Shown in pieces: positions 1-8,382 of a DNA stretch of 27,143 nucleotides. The stretch is from JAVBME01 sp031552765. GTDB lineage: Bacteria > Bacillota > Negativicutes > Acidaminococcales > JAISLQ01. Made by a program: the position numbers and the translations under genes. The stretch's first letter is position 1; every line of letters begins with the position of its first letter. The notes beneath the pieces were generated by a model. It searched no databases, had not been told where the DNA came from, and saw nothing but the letters and a program-made list of their open reading frames with translations. The stretch spans positions 1 to 27,143 of the forward strand of contig JAVBME010000027.1 in assembly GCA_031552765.1 (NCBI GenBank), read 5' to 3'.

Positions 1-38
1 GTTGCACTTGGGACAACAGATAAAGTACAATTTTGCCA

Positions 39-114
39 TGAGAACTCATCTCCTTTTGGGAGTACTTGTGTTTTGTGGTAAAAACATTGTACTACCTAAG
101 GTTTTGAGTTCTCA
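39..114. repeat. Inverted repeat in the leader of the substrate-binding-protein gene
   Basis: A perfect 10-base inverted repeat, TGAGAACTCA at 39-48 and TGAGTTCTCA at 105-114, encloses a shorter nested pair, AGTAC at 61-65 and GTACT at 89-93. It ends about 50 bases before the start codon of the downstream gene. It could fold as a leader hairpin or be two operator half-sites; each arm is itself close to palindromic. No regulator is recognised and the upstream edge of the window cuts off further context. Confidence 0.35.
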
Positions 115-163
115 ACTTTCATTTAAGTTTACATTACGCTTTTTAGGAAAAGGTGGTAAAACA

Positions 164-1336
164 ATGAAAAAATCCCGGGTAAATCTACTGGCACTGTTTA
201 CTGTACTGCTTGTATTGGTAGTCAGCGGCTGCGGCGGTACAGACAAAAAAGCGGCCGACAATGAAATAAAAATAGGCGCGGTCAACGAACTCACCGGCGG
301 CAATGCGGTGTTTGGCACTTCTTCTTTTAACGGCGCGAAACTTGCTGTAAAAGAAATAAACGCTAAAGGCGGCGTATTGGGCAAACAAATAAAACTCATC
401 GGTGGCGATAACAAAAGCGAGCCTTCAGAAGCTGCCAATGTCATGACCAAACTCATCAGCCAGGACAAAGTAGTTGCCGTGACTGGCACTTTTAGCAGTT
501 CCAATGCGATTTCCGCTTCCAGTGTCGCTGAAGCCAACAAGATACCCTATGTGGCGATAGGCGCAACCAATCCCAAACTTACAGTAGACCCGGCCACAGG
601 GAAAGTGAAGAATTTCATCTTCCGCGTCTGTTTTATCGATCCTTTCCAGGGCACTGTCGGGGCAAACTTTGTGCTTGACACCCTTAAATTGAAAAAAGCC
701 ATCATACTGGTAGATAACAGCAGCGATTACAGCAAAGGCCTGGCGGAATTCTTCAAAAAATCCTTTACCGCCCGCGGCGGCAGTGTCATCAGCGAAGAAG
801 GCTACCTGCAAAAAGACCAGGATTTCAAAACCATTCTGACCAAAGTAAAAGCCATGAACCCTGAAGTCGTTTATGTACCCGGATATTACGAAGAAGTCGG
901 GCGCATAGTAAAACAAGCACGTGAACTAGGCATGGAAATGCCGATAGTAGGCGGCGACGGCTGGGATTCTCCGACCCTCCTGGAGATAGCCGGAGCTAAA
1001 GCTTTGAACAACACCTACTTTACCAACCATTATTCTTCTGAAGATACCAGCGCTGCTTCTAAAACTTTTGTAGAAGCTTACAAGAAAGAATACAAAGTAA
1101 CGCCTGACGCTTGCGCAGTTTTGGCTTATGACGCAGTATATATGCTGGCCGACGCTATCAAACGCGCCGGCGCAGCCGACCCGGCCAAAATCCAGGCAGC
1201 GCTTGCCACCACAAAAGATTTTCCGGCGGTCACCGGCTCTACCACGATGAACGCTACACATGACGCGACCAAAAGCGCTGTCATCATTGAAATGAAAGAA
1301 GGCAAACAGGTCTATAAGGCTACGGTAAAGCCGTAA
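164..1336 (+). CDS. Branched-chain-amino-acid-type ABC transporter substrate-binding lipoprotein
   Basis: This 390-residue protein is a periplasmic-binding-protein type 1 receptor of the LivJ/LivK family. Such proteins capture leucine, isoleucine, valine or related small ligands and deliver them to an ABC permease. The N-terminus has Lys-Lys-Ser-Arg, a hydrophobic stretch and a lipobox ending at Cys23 (VVSGC), so it is probably a lipid-anchored export product. After a polar linker come the typical opening IKIGAVNELTGG and NGAKLAVKEINAKGG segments. The open frame extends 54 codons further upstream, but ATG 164 was chosen because AAGGTGG lies just ahead of it and the signal peptide begins there. 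No permease or ATPase genes follow: a terminator comes 17 bases after the stop. The partners may lie upstream of the window or elsewhere, and the ligand cannot be told from sequence alone. Confidence 0.9.
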   Translation: MKKSRVNLLALFTVLLVLVVSGCGGTDKKAADNEIKIGAVNELTGGNAVFGTSSFNGAKLAVKEINAKGGVLGKQIKLIGGDNKSEPSEAANVMTKLISQDKVVAVTGTFSSSNAISASSVAEANKIPYVAIGATNPKLTVDPATGKVKNFIFRVCFIDPFQGTVGANFVLDTLKLKKAIILVDNSSDYSKGLAEFFKKSFTARGGSVISEEGYLQKDQDFKTILTKVKAMNPEVVYVPGYYEEVGRIVKQARELGMEMPIVGGDGWDSPTLLEIAGAKALNNTYFTNHYSSEDTSAASKTFVEAYKKEYKVTPDACAVLAYDAVYMLADAIKRAGAADPAKIQAALATTKDFPAVTGSTTMNATHDATKSAVIIEMKEGKQVYKATVKP

Positions 1337-1353
1337 CTTTCCTAAATAATTTA

Positions 1354-1380
1354 GGCGCCACATTTCTGTGGCGCCTTTTT
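1354..1380 (+). terminator. Rho-independent terminator after the substrate-binding-protein gene
   Basis: A 9-bp perfect stem, GGCGCCACA (1354-1362) with TGTGGCGCC (1367-1375), has a 4-base loop and is followed by TTTTT. It separates the plus-strand gene from the convergent response-regulator gene. Confidence 0.9.
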
Positions 1381-1397
1381 ATGCATAAATCCGGCGG

Positions 1398-2519
1398 TTA
1401 TCTTGCCAAACGCAAATGCTTTTCTATCTTATCCACCAAAACATCGTACTCTACAGGCTTCTTGATAAAATCGTCGCCGCCAGCCTCCACCGAAGCCATT
1501 ATATTGTCAAGATTGACATTGCCGGTCAAAAAAAGTACGGGCAGTTTGTTGCAGGCGTCTATCTGCCGTATCAGTCTTAACAACTCAAAGCCATCCATAT
1601 CGGGCATCTCTACATCAAGCAAAATAAGATCGGGAATATTTTTTGAGAGAAACTTTAATACCGCCGTATAGTTGGTCACACAGTATACATTGTACTCTTC
1701 TTTGAGCAACTTTTTTACTATATTTAAAGAATCCGGGACATCATCGATCGCCAGTATTTTTTTCTTGATATAGCCATTTTCCTTACCGCGCTCCCAGTGC
1801 ACACTATAGTCAAACAACTGCCTGGCTTCGTTCAAAGCTCCGGCATAATCAAAAACATTCAATCGGGAAGCGATATTTTTAAGCGATCTGTCTATCTCAG
1901 TATCATAAGTAAAGCACATCAGCATCTTTACTTCTTCCACCGCAAAATCAAACTCATATTTTTCGATAAAGCCCAAGAGATTAGCAAAGAGCCCCGCCCG
2001 TATTGGCCCTTTCTGCCGCTCGCCAAAGTCTTTTTTCATGCCGTCGCCCCTTCCGTATCCTGCATCGCTTGCAAACTGCTTCGGATAGTATATACCTGCC
2101 AGATTCCCTTTATATACTCCCAGATCTTCCTGTTGTTTCGCCGGTTTGACATAGCTTATGTCAGCCTCCCTTATTTTTCTGCATAAATTGCCTAAGGACA
2201 TTTTGAACTCCAGCAACTGGCTGCTCATATTTTTCGTTTTGCCATCCCGTATCAGAGCAAGCAAATTATCTACCTTATCTATATGTTCTGTATTACGTAC
2301 CTCCGACAGTTTTGCTCTTATAGTTGTCAGCTTGGAATATAAAGTTTTCTTATCCCGTAAATTTAACTCCAATAAGAAGTTCGGCACATTTGCCTCAAAT
2401 GAGTTTAGTAACGCAAAATAAGCATGGCGGGAACCAACTTGCCGTATACCGGCCAAAGCATCCACCCTGGCGCTTTTTATCAGCATATCAATATTATATA
2501 TATTCTCAACTCTTCTCAT
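1398..2519 (-). CDS. Response regulator with helical N-terminal region and C-terminal receiver domain
   Basis: The protein has 373 residues in an unusual order: about 250 residues of mainly helical sequence first, then a receiver (REC) domain at 253-370. The receiver has the acidic pair Asp259-Asp260, the phospho-acceptor Asp302 in LDVEMPDMDG, the Thr332 position in FLTG, and Lys354 in KKP. No DNA-binding or enzymatic output domain is recognisable, so it is probably a phosphorelay intermediate or a protein-interaction regulator. Residues about 172-240 resemble the C-terminal tail of the kinase encoded immediately upstream. An in-frame ATG overlaps the kinase stop as ATGA, but ATG 2519 is preferred because GGGAGGAAG sits at ideal distance before it. 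The gene is co-transcribed with the kinase, 17 bases downstream, and is presumably its partner (inference from position). Confidence 0.85.
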   Translation of the reverse strand: MRRVENIYNIDMLIKSARVDALAGIRQVGSRHAYFALLNSFEANVPNFLLELNLRDKKTLYSKLTTIRAKLSEVRNTEHIDKVDNLLALIRDGKTKNMSSQLLEFKMSLGNLCRKIREADISYVKPAKQQEDLGVYKGNLAGIYYPKQFASDAGYGRGDGMKKDFGERQKGPIRAGLFANLLGFIEKYEFDFAVEEVKMLMCFTYDTEIDRSLKNIASRLNVFDYAGALNEARQLFDYSVHWERGKENGYIKKKILAIDDVPDSLNIVKKLLKEEYNVYCVTNYTAVLKFLSKNIPDLILLDVEMPDMDGFELLRLIRQIDACNKLPVLFLTGNVNLDNIMASVEAGGDDFIKKPVEYDVLVDKIEKHLRLAR

Positions 2520-2536
2520 AAAAACTTCCTCCCTTA

Positions 2537-5536
2537 TCAAACTACTTTATTTTTTAAAGCATCAATAAGTTCAATAGCTTTTACAAACTCGAACTCTTCT
2601 ACCATATCCCCGATTTCAACCAATGTTTTGTCCAATCTCTTACCATATCCGTACTTTTTTATTTCTGCTAAAATATCCATCGCCTCGTCGCTGGCAAAAT
2701 CGTCCAGCAATGAACGCACTAAATCCAGTTTACGGCACAAATCTTTTCTGTCTCCTTTTCTTTTGTGCAGCATAATGACCTGAGTATTTTTTAATATTGT
2801 GACCATTTTTTTCTGCAATACCGACAATTTTTCCACAAGGCCAGGTAAAAACTCCCGGCAAAATGCCACGTCCTCGTCTTTGCCCTTGCTCTCAAGAAGT
2901 TCTGCCAGTCCTACAAGCTCCATTGCATCTACACTGGCCAAAGAACCCTTCAGGCCGTGTACCTCTATAGTAAAGTTTTTTACATCGCCTGCTGCCAGAG
3001 CTTCCTGCATACGCTCAATAACATCGGGCAAACGGCGGGCCATTATAGCAAGCGCGGCTTCCAGTACACTGTTCACTCCATTGCACCTGTCCAAAGCGGT
3101 AGCAATACCTATTTCAGGTATATCTTTTTGAATTGCTGCCAACAAGGCGGATGGCTTCCAGTCCGGCAAGATGTTTTTCATCTTCTTTTCTTTTATTTTG
3201 TCTTTAGGTAACCATTCGAGTAAAATTGCATTCAGCCTGTTTTTGTCGATAGGTTTTGAGAGGTAGTCATTCATCCCCGCATTCAACAATTCTTCCCGGG
3301 CGCCTTCTATGGCGTTTGCAGTCAGCACTACTACCGCCAGGCGGTCTTTTGTATAACCGCTGACGCGCAATAACTGCACCGTTTCCACTCCATCCATACC
3401 CGGCATCATATGATCCATAAATACCAAATCATAGAAATTATCCTTTATTTTATCTATAGCTTCACTCCCGCTTCGCGCCGTATCACTCTGGATACCAAAT
3501 ATTCTCAGCATGCCGACAGCGACATTTATATTGATATCATTATCATCTACAACCAATACCTTGGCTTCTGGAGCTAAAATGAAATCGTCTTTTTTCTGGT
3601 ATGATTCATCCATAGCCGCCTCATCGCCTAAAATCAACGGCAATCTTATGTGAAAGATTGTGCCTTCACCATATTTGCTGTCAACAGATATAGTGCCTTC
3701 CATCATTTTGACAAGCGTCCTGGTTATGGCAAGCCCCAGGCCCGAACCGCCTATCTTGCGGTTATTTCCGGAAATAAGCTGCTCGAAGTCATCAAACAAT
3801 CTTGGCATATCTTCTTCTTTTATGCCTATTCCTGTATCCGCGACGTCAAAACACAGCATACCCTCCTCTTCGTAAATGGAAAAGTCTACCTGCCCGGCAG
3901 GAGTAAACTTTATGGCATTGCTCAAAGTGTTTATCAGTATTTGTCTGACCCTTATGTCGTCGCCATATACACAGCGCGGTAAACCGTCAGCCATCTCCAT
4001 GCGGAAAACCAGCTTCTTTTGCCTGGCCGCCAGCATAAACATGGAATTTAGGTTAATCAAAAGTTCGTACAAGTTGAAGGATATAGGCAATAAGAGCAGT
4101 TTTCCCGCTTCTATTTTGGAAAAATCCAATATGTCATTTATGATCTCCAACAAAGACGTCCCGGAAGTAAGTATATTGCGTGCATATTTCCTCTGCCGCA
4201 CCGACATGTCTTCCATCATCAAAAGCTCTGACATGCCAATAATAGCGTTCATAGGTGTACGTATTTCATGGCTCATATTGGACAAAAAACGGCTCTTGGC
4301 CAAATTGGCCGACTCGGCCGCCTCTTTGGCTTCGACCAGATTTTTCAGGGTAGATTTAATCAGCATTACGTCTTTTACATAGGCAAGCAAATGCTTTACA
4401 CCATCTCGCATCACCTTTACCAACTTTACCTTTGCCGGACGCAATTCCCCGTCCAGACGCCGGTATATCCACTCGAACTCGCAAAGCCCTTTCTCCAGCG
4501 CCTCTGCCACTTTTGTTTTGGCAACAGTTGCCGATTCCACGCCATCGGGCTGATATTGCGGCGCAAAAGTCAGTATTTTTGCGTTGCATTCCTCTCTCGT
4601 TACCCCATATATATCTAAAGCCGCCTGATTGCAGTCCAGTATATTTAGTTCGCTGTCACAAAATACGCAGGCCATGGGCATAAGATCGACCATTATCCGC
4701 ATGCGTTCGTCCGCTTCCGCCGCCTTCAATTGGCAGGCCCGCTGTTCACGCAGATCTTTTATATAAGAAACCAGCTGTAAAGAACCATTCAGCCTCATCC
4801 GGCACAGAGTCACTTCGCAAGGAAGAGGCGAACCGTCAGATCTCTTATACATCCACTCAAAGACCGCGCGGCCTTTGCGCTTTGCCTGCTCAATATAAAA
4901 CAAGGCTTTCTCTTGGGACAAAACACCGTCCGGCTGGTACTTGGGCCAAAGGTGCATAAAATTTTTATAATATCTTCTTTTATTGGAAAAACCAAATAAA
5001 CGCAAAGTTTCATTATTACAGTTGACAGTGCCTGTCCTCTGATTCCATAGAGTAATAGGCATCGGAGCTATATCGATCATTGCCTGGAAAGCGTCCCTGT
5101 CCACCTTCAACTCTTCTATAAAGGTTGCAGACAATTCATCCGTCTTTATATAGGCAAGCACACAGTCTTCATTATTGTATCTTACCTTTTTCATCACAAC
5201 TTCAGCCGGAAAAGAAAAACCGTAGGCGTTTTTATATAACCAAGGAAAAGATACCTCCTCCTTGTTTAATGCTTCGACAATATTTACCTTTATCTTATTT
5301 AAAAAGAGGCTTCCGCCAGGCCGATAAAAAAACGAAAAAGACGCAAAAGCTCTCCCCCTAATCTCTTTTTCATCAATAACAAAAAACTCCGCCGCCCTTT
5401 TGTTGCAATACACAACTTCCATACCGGGCGTTAAACATATACAGACAAGTGGGATACTATCCAGAAAATACATTATCGTCTCATTCAAATCGCAAACCCC
5501 TTGAAACTCAAGCGCCTTCTCCTGGAGCATGCTCAT
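2537..5536 (-). CDS. Multi-PAS hybrid sensor histidine kinase with receiver and Hpt domains
   Basis: This 999-residue protein is a complete phosphorelay in one chain. Three PAS-like sensor units occupy about 15-135, 145-265 and 275-392. The later two repeat a KYQPDGV/QYQPDGV, FEW(M/I)Y and DG pattern. A HisKA domain follows with phospho-acceptor His423 (SHEIRTPMNAIIG). The ATPase domain has an N box at about 536-544, G1 DTGIGI at 567-572 and G2 GGSGLGLAI at 597-605. The receiver spans about 658-775, with Asp664/Asp665, Asp708 and Lys761. The Hpt domain carries His860 (HGLKGSL), and a helical tail runs from about 930 to 999. No transmembrane segment is evident, so it probably senses a cytoplasmic signal. 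The open frame continues 40 codons upstream, but ATG 5536, after GGGGAGAG, is the likely start (ATG 5530 is an alternative). A good promoter lies about 110 bases upstream. Confidence 0.93.
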   Translation of the reverse strand: MSMLQEKALEFQGVCDLNETIMYFLDSIPLVCICLTPGMEVVYCNKRAAEFFVIDEKEIRGRAFASFSFFYRPGGSLFLNKIKVNIVEALNKEEVSFPWLYKNAYGFSFPAEVVMKKVRYNNEDCVLAYIKTDELSATFIEELKVDRDAFQAMIDIAPMPITLWNQRTGTVNCNNETLRLFGFSNKRRYYKNFMHLWPKYQPDGVLSQEKALFYIEQAKRKGRAVFEWMYKRSDGSPLPCEVTLCRMRLNGSLQLVSYIKDLREQRACQLKAAEADERMRIMVDLMPMACVFCDSELNILDCNQAALDIYGVTREECNAKILTFAPQYQPDGVESATVAKTKVAEALEKGLCEFEWIYRRLDGELRPAKVKLVKVMRDGVKHLLAYVKDVMLIKSTLKNLVEAKEAAESANLAKSRFLSNMSHEIRTPMNAIIGMSELLMMEDMSVRQRKYARNILTSGTSLLEIINDILDFSKIEAGKLLLLPISFNLYELLINLNSMFMLAARQKKLVFRMEMADGLPRCVYGDDIRVRQILINTLSNAIKFTPAGQVDFSIYEEEGMLCFDVADTGIGIKEEDMPRLFDDFEQLISGNNRKIGGSGLGLAITRTLVKMMEGTISVDSKYGEGTIFHIRLPLILGDEAAMDESYQKKDDFILAPEAKVLVVDDNDININVAVGMLRIFGIQSDTARSGSEAIDKIKDNFYDLVFMDHMMPGMDGVETVQLLRVSGYTKDRLAVVVLTANAIEGAREELLNAGMNDYLSKPIDKNRLNAILLEWLPKDKIKEKKMKNILPDWKPSALLAAIQKDIPEIGIATALDRCNGVNSVLEAALAIMARRLPDVIERMQEALAAGDVKNFTIEVHGLKGSLASVDAMELVGLAELLESKGKDEDVAFCREFLPGLVEKLSVLQKKMVTILKNTQVIMLHKRKGDRKDLCRKLDLVRSLLDDFASDEAMDILAEIKKYGYGKRLDKTLVEIGDMVEEFEFVKAIELIDALKNKVV

Positions 5537-5646
5537 CACTCTCTCCCCGATATAGTATTTTGAAAAAATAAGTGTATTACCGACAACATAATGTCTTAAC
5601 GCCGAATAAATAATGCTATAAGCAATATATAAAGTCCTGTAAAGAC

Positions 5647-5675
5647 AATATACCATATGTATATATTACCTTCAA
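5647..5675 (-). promoter_or_regulatory. Predicted sigma-A promoter of the kinase/regulator operon
   Basis: On the minus strand TTGAAG (5675-5670) and TATATT (5652-5647) are separated by exactly 17 bases. It lies in the AT-rich, gene-free stretch 5537-5846. The predicted transcript start near 5640 gives a leader of about 100 bases. Apart from this promoter and the lplA terminator, no other structure was seen in that stretch. Confidence 0.6.
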
Positions 5676-5816
5676 GTTTTTTTGCATAAAAAAAGAATAT
5701 ATATTTTACCTTTCATCTCTATATGTCGTGCTCTTTTCGTAATGGCCATACATGTTTTTGAAAAATAAATAAATATATAAACATGCGCATAAAAAGACTC
5801 TTAAATAATAATAAAA

Positions 5817-5850
5817 ATGAAGAAAGAATTTTTTCGAATTCTTTCTTCAT
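5817..5850 (-). terminator. Rho-independent terminator overlapping the lplA stop codon
   Basis: A perfect 14-bp stem, ATGAAGAAAGAATT (5817-5830) with AATTCTTTCTTCAT (5837-5850), has a 6-base loop and on the minus strand is followed by TTTTTATTATTATTT. The TGA stop of lplA (5849-5847) lies inside the stem, so the terminator starts within the gene end. Confidence 0.8.
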
Positions 5851-6830
5851 GGTAAAAGCTGCTTATAAAGTTCTTCAGGCGTGATACCCGGCAAGACCTG
5901 CCATAGTTCAAGCTTTTTTATCTGCTCTTTGAGTTCGTCAGCGACAAAACGGACGCCTGCAAGTTGTTTGAAAAGCTCCCCGACTTCATATGGCGAAAAA
6001 AAATCTCCATATACCTGAATATCTTTAATAATACCGTCTTCGACCAATAAGAGAAACGACAGCTCTCCCCAATCATACTTGTGTGTCCGTATAAGGTTGA
6101 ATTTCGGCGACTGCCCAAAGTTCCACAGCCATTGACCATATTTCTCATTCGCAAGTCTCTTGATCTTTTGAAAATCGTCGAAAGTAAAGTCATAGCTGCG
6201 GCTGGCTGTTTGCCGCAAAAAAAATCCGGACAGTTCTTTCATAAACTGTTCGACTGAAATAGGCTTTTCCATATAGTCGGCAATATTTCCCACCCGCGCC
6301 CGCACCGACTGAACGCCTTTAGAAATAAACTTGCTGTCTTTGGGTTTTAGCGCTTTGCCAAGTACAGCCAGGTCGGAGGAAAAAAGCAATGTTCCATGAT
6401 GCAGAACCCGCCCTCCCACGATGGTCTGGGCACTGCCGGAAATCTTCCTGCCGCCCGCTTCTATGTCATTGCGTCCGCTCAGCTCGGCTTTGATGCCATA
6501 GCCAGCCAAAAGTTCAATGATCGGCCTGTTGAAAAATTCAAAGTCTATTTTTTTCGCGGCGGCTTTTTGCACGACAGTATAGTTTACATTGCCCAGGTCG
6601 TGATATACTGCCCCGCCGCCGGTTATTCGCCTTACCACGGCGATACCCTGCTGGGCTACAAAATCCCGGTCGATTTCCGCCAGAGTGTTTTGGAACCGGC
6701 CAACTATGATAGCCGGGGAATTTTGCCAAATGCGGATCACCGGCTGGTCAAAGCGGCTTTCTTTCAACAAAAACTCTTCTGTCGCCAGATTAAAATAAGG
6801 ATCACGGCAATTGTCGAAAATAACCAACAT
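5847..6830 (-). CDS. lplA: Lipoate-protein ligase A
   Basis: The enzyme activates free lipoate with ATP and attaches it to a lysine of lipoyl domains, such as glycine-cleavage H protein or 2-oxoacid dehydrogenase E2, in the cytoplasm. The 327-residue length fits the LplA family with its extra C-terminal domain (the E. coli protein has about 338). Diagnostic motifs are RRITGGG at 67-73 followed by AVYHDLGNVNYT, and the catalytic-lysine segment GRKISGSAQ with Lys129. The C-terminal part, from about 240, ends in a ...LPGITPEELYKQLLP helix as in other LplA proteins. ATG 6830 is preceded by AAGGAG at 9 bases. The gene lies 16 bases after the DUF2157-type gene and probably shares its promoter. The lipoylated target is not in this window, so the strain may scavenge lipoate (inference). 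Confidence 0.92.
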   Translation of the reverse strand: MLVIFDNCRDPYFNLATEEFLLKESRFDQPVIRIWQNSPAIIVGRFQNTLAEIDRDFVAQQGIAVVRRITGGGAVYHDLGNVNYTVVQKAAAKKIDFEFFNRPIIELLAGYGIKAELSGRNDIEAGGRKISGSAQTIVGGRVLHHGTLLFSSDLAVLGKALKPKDSKFISKGVQSVRARVGNIADYMEKPISVEQFMKELSGFFLRQTASRSYDFTFDDFQKIKRLANEKYGQWLWNFGQSPKFNLIRTHKYDWGELSFLLLVEDGIIKDIQVYGDFFSPYEVGELFKQLAGVRFVADELKEQIKKLELWQVLPGITPEELYKQLLP

Positions 6831-6846
6831 ACACTATCACTCCTTA

Positions 6847-7905
6847 TCAGTCGTCCATTACGCGGCCAAATTTTTCTTCTGTCAGCAGCCATATCTTCTC
6901 CGACTTTTTGGCCAGCAGCCAAAGCGACAGGCCCAATAAAGCAAAAAATATAGATTTATCAAAGGCATCCCAAAAATATTCAAAAAAACGCGTGTATAAA
7001 TTTATACCGAGAAAAGTCACGCCATAACCGCGCAGCATTTTTATATCCAATTTAAGGCCAAGCCAGATAGCGGCAAAAGAAGCCAGGGCAAACAGCAATG
7101 ACCAGTGAAAAAGCTCTATTTGCTTTACATGGCGCCAGGAACTGTCGCCATAGTTGCCAAAAATAGAAAGCAGCCACAACGCCATAAAAAGATAAAAAAG
7201 GCTCACCGAAAGCGTAGAAGAAAAGAAATAGCGAAATGTTCCCTCTTGTCGCAAAGAAAGGCTGGCGACCGCCATGAGCGCGCCCAGCAAAGTGAAACGT
7301 AAAGGGTAATTCATCCCGAAATAATACGCGCCCCAACCGGATATATAGCCAGTTTCCGCGCCCATCCAGGCGCCAAAGGAAATGAGGGCAAAAATCCATA
7401 CCAGATTTGACCGTCCTACATAGCCGATAACGCCGTACATCAGGCAAGATAGCAACAGCAACAAGGAAAAATGCCCGCTGCCCCTGCTAAGCAGGCTGCC
7501 CAACTCTCCGACCGCCCAGGCATTAGCCAGTACCGCCATAAACAATAGCGCTTCGTTGCGAAAAACCCGCTCCGGCGCTCTTTTGCGCAGGAAAAAACCG
7601 CCGAAGTAAAAAAGCCCTGTCACAGCAGCGCTTATGATAAACCTACCCACACCGTACGAAAACAAATCGGCCAATATCTTCAATATATCCATAAACCAGC
7701 GGCTGGCAAACAAGGATACCAGAGCAATGACAAAACAGACTATGGCAAAGCGAAAACACCAGGCCGCCGCTTTTTTCCAGTCAAAAGGCGTTACCTGTAT
7801 TGAAGAGTGGAGCTTTTCGGCAGTCTCTTTATCTATTACCTCGTCTTCCTGCCATTTATCGATGACCGCTTTTACTATCCCGGCGCGTTTCTTGTTCAGT
7901 TGCAT
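6847..7905 (-). CDS. DUF2157-type multi-pass membrane protein
   Basis: This is a 352-residue protein of unknown function. A short soluble N-terminus with an INxxxAEKL-like pattern (KWQEDEVIDKETAEKLHSS, residues 17-35) precedes roughly ten hydrophobic segments running to about residue 335. That layout is typical of DUF2157 membrane proteins. The C-terminus ends in a charged stretch, EEKFGRVMDD. The start was moved 42 codons inside the open frame to ATG 7905, which follows AAGGAGCGG. The upstream extension contains the promoter and has poor codon quality. It is first in an operon with lplA and divergent from lrgAB. The family assignment comes from layout and sequence feel, not a search. No catalytic residues can be named. 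Confidence 0.7.
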   Translation of the reverse strand: MQLNKKRAGIVKAVIDKWQEDEVIDKETAEKLHSSIQVTPFDWKKAAAWCFRFAIVCFVIALVSLFASRWFMDILKILADLFSYGVGRFIISAAVTGLFYFGGFFLRKRAPERVFRNEALLFMAVLANAWAVGELGSLLSRGSGHFSLLLLLSCLMYGVIGYVGRSNLVWIFALISFGAWMGAETGYISGWGAYYFGMNYPLRFTLLGALMAVASLSLRQEGTFRYFFSSTLSVSLFYLFMALWLLSIFGNYGDSSWRHVKQIELFHWSLLFALASFAAIWLGLKLDIKMLRGYGVTFLGINLYTRFFEYFWDAFDKSIFFALLGLSLWLLAKKSEKIWLLTEEKFGRVMDD

Positions 7906-7933
7906 AGCCGCTCCTTGTATTTTATGATAGTTA

Positions 7934-7942
7934 ATTATAGCA
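7934..7942 (-). promoter_or_regulatory. Predicted extended -10 promoter of the DUF2157-lplA operon
   Basis: The minus strand reads TGCTATAAT, an extended -10 element (TG, one base, TATAAT) at 7942-7934, about 28 bases before the start codon. No good -35 is visible, which is normal for extended -10 promoters. It sits back-to-back with the lrgA promoter. Confidence 0.5.
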
Positions 7943-7947
7943 CAATA

Positions 7948-7976
7948 TTGCCCCGTATCCCGCATTATGGTATAAA
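7948..7976 (+). promoter_or_regulatory. Predicted sigma-A promoter of lrgAB
   Basis: TTGCCC (7948-7953) and TATAAA (7971-7976) are 17 bases apart. The start codon follows 37 bases downstream, with GGAGGT between. The -35 lies only 5 bases from the divergent -10, so one regulator or polymerase could affect both directions. Confidence 0.6.
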
Positions 7977-8013
7977 ATAGACTTATATAAAACTTTCTAT
8001 GGAGGTAAATGCA

Positions 8014-8382
8014 ATGAAAGTATTTACACAACTGTCGCTGATCTTTTGCGTTTGCCTCTTGGGCCAGTTAGTCGCCTCAATGCTCCCGGTAGCTTTTCCC
8101 GGCAGTGTCATGGGCATGCTGCTGATGCTTTTGCTGCTCTGTTTAAAAGTAGTAAAACTCAGCCAGATAAAAGAAACCGCCGAATTTTTACTCTCCAACA
8201 TGGCTTTTTTCTTTATCCCCGCCGGCGTCGGCGTAACGGCGTATTACGACAAACTGTCAGGGAAAGTAACCCTCCTCTTGTTAGTAATAGCGCTTACAAC
8301 ACTGATAACTTTCCTGGTGACCGCCTATACTATCATGGGCGTCTTAAAAATCCAAGCCAAAAGGAAGGAGGAGCTAAAATGA
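8014..8382 (+). CDS. lrgA: CidA/LrgA-family holin-like membrane protein
   Basis: A 122-residue protein with four hydrophobic segments (about 5-23, 30-47, 60-80 and 88-110). It carries the family signature LGQLVASMLPVAFPGSVMGMLLMLLLL and the FFFIPAGVGV segment. CidA/LrgA proteins are holin-like and have been linked to control of murein hydrolase activity, cell lysis and, in several bacteria, overflow-metabolite or pyruvate traffic. ATG 8014 follows GGAGGT at 7 bases; an earlier in-frame ATG at 7999 is upstream of that ribosome site and is rejected. The gene overlaps lrgB by 4 bases (ATGA), so the pair is translationally coupled. LrgA and CidA cannot be told apart by sequence alone; no LytSR-type regulator is adjacent. 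Confidence 0.88.
   Translation: MKVFTQLSLIFCVCLLGQLVASMLPVAFPGSVMGMLLMLLLLCLKVVKLSQIKETAEFLLSNMAFFFIPAGVGVTAYYDKLSGKVTLLLLVIALTTLITFLVTAYTIMGVLKIQAKRKEELK

Noticed and set aside
2..163. 54-codon upstream extension of the substrate-binding protein
   Set aside because: It would bury the lipoprotein signal peptide inside the protein and crosses the inverted repeat; ATG 164 has a good ribosome site.
5537..5656. 40-codon upstream extension of the hybrid kinase
   Set aside because: It includes the predicted -10 box and transcript start, has Ile/Tyr-rich non-coding character, and has no ribosome site at its first ATG.
6396..6953. 185-codon plus-strand ORF opposite lplA
   Set aside because: It is antisense to a clear lplA gene, has no start signals, and has a composition typical of a mirror frame.
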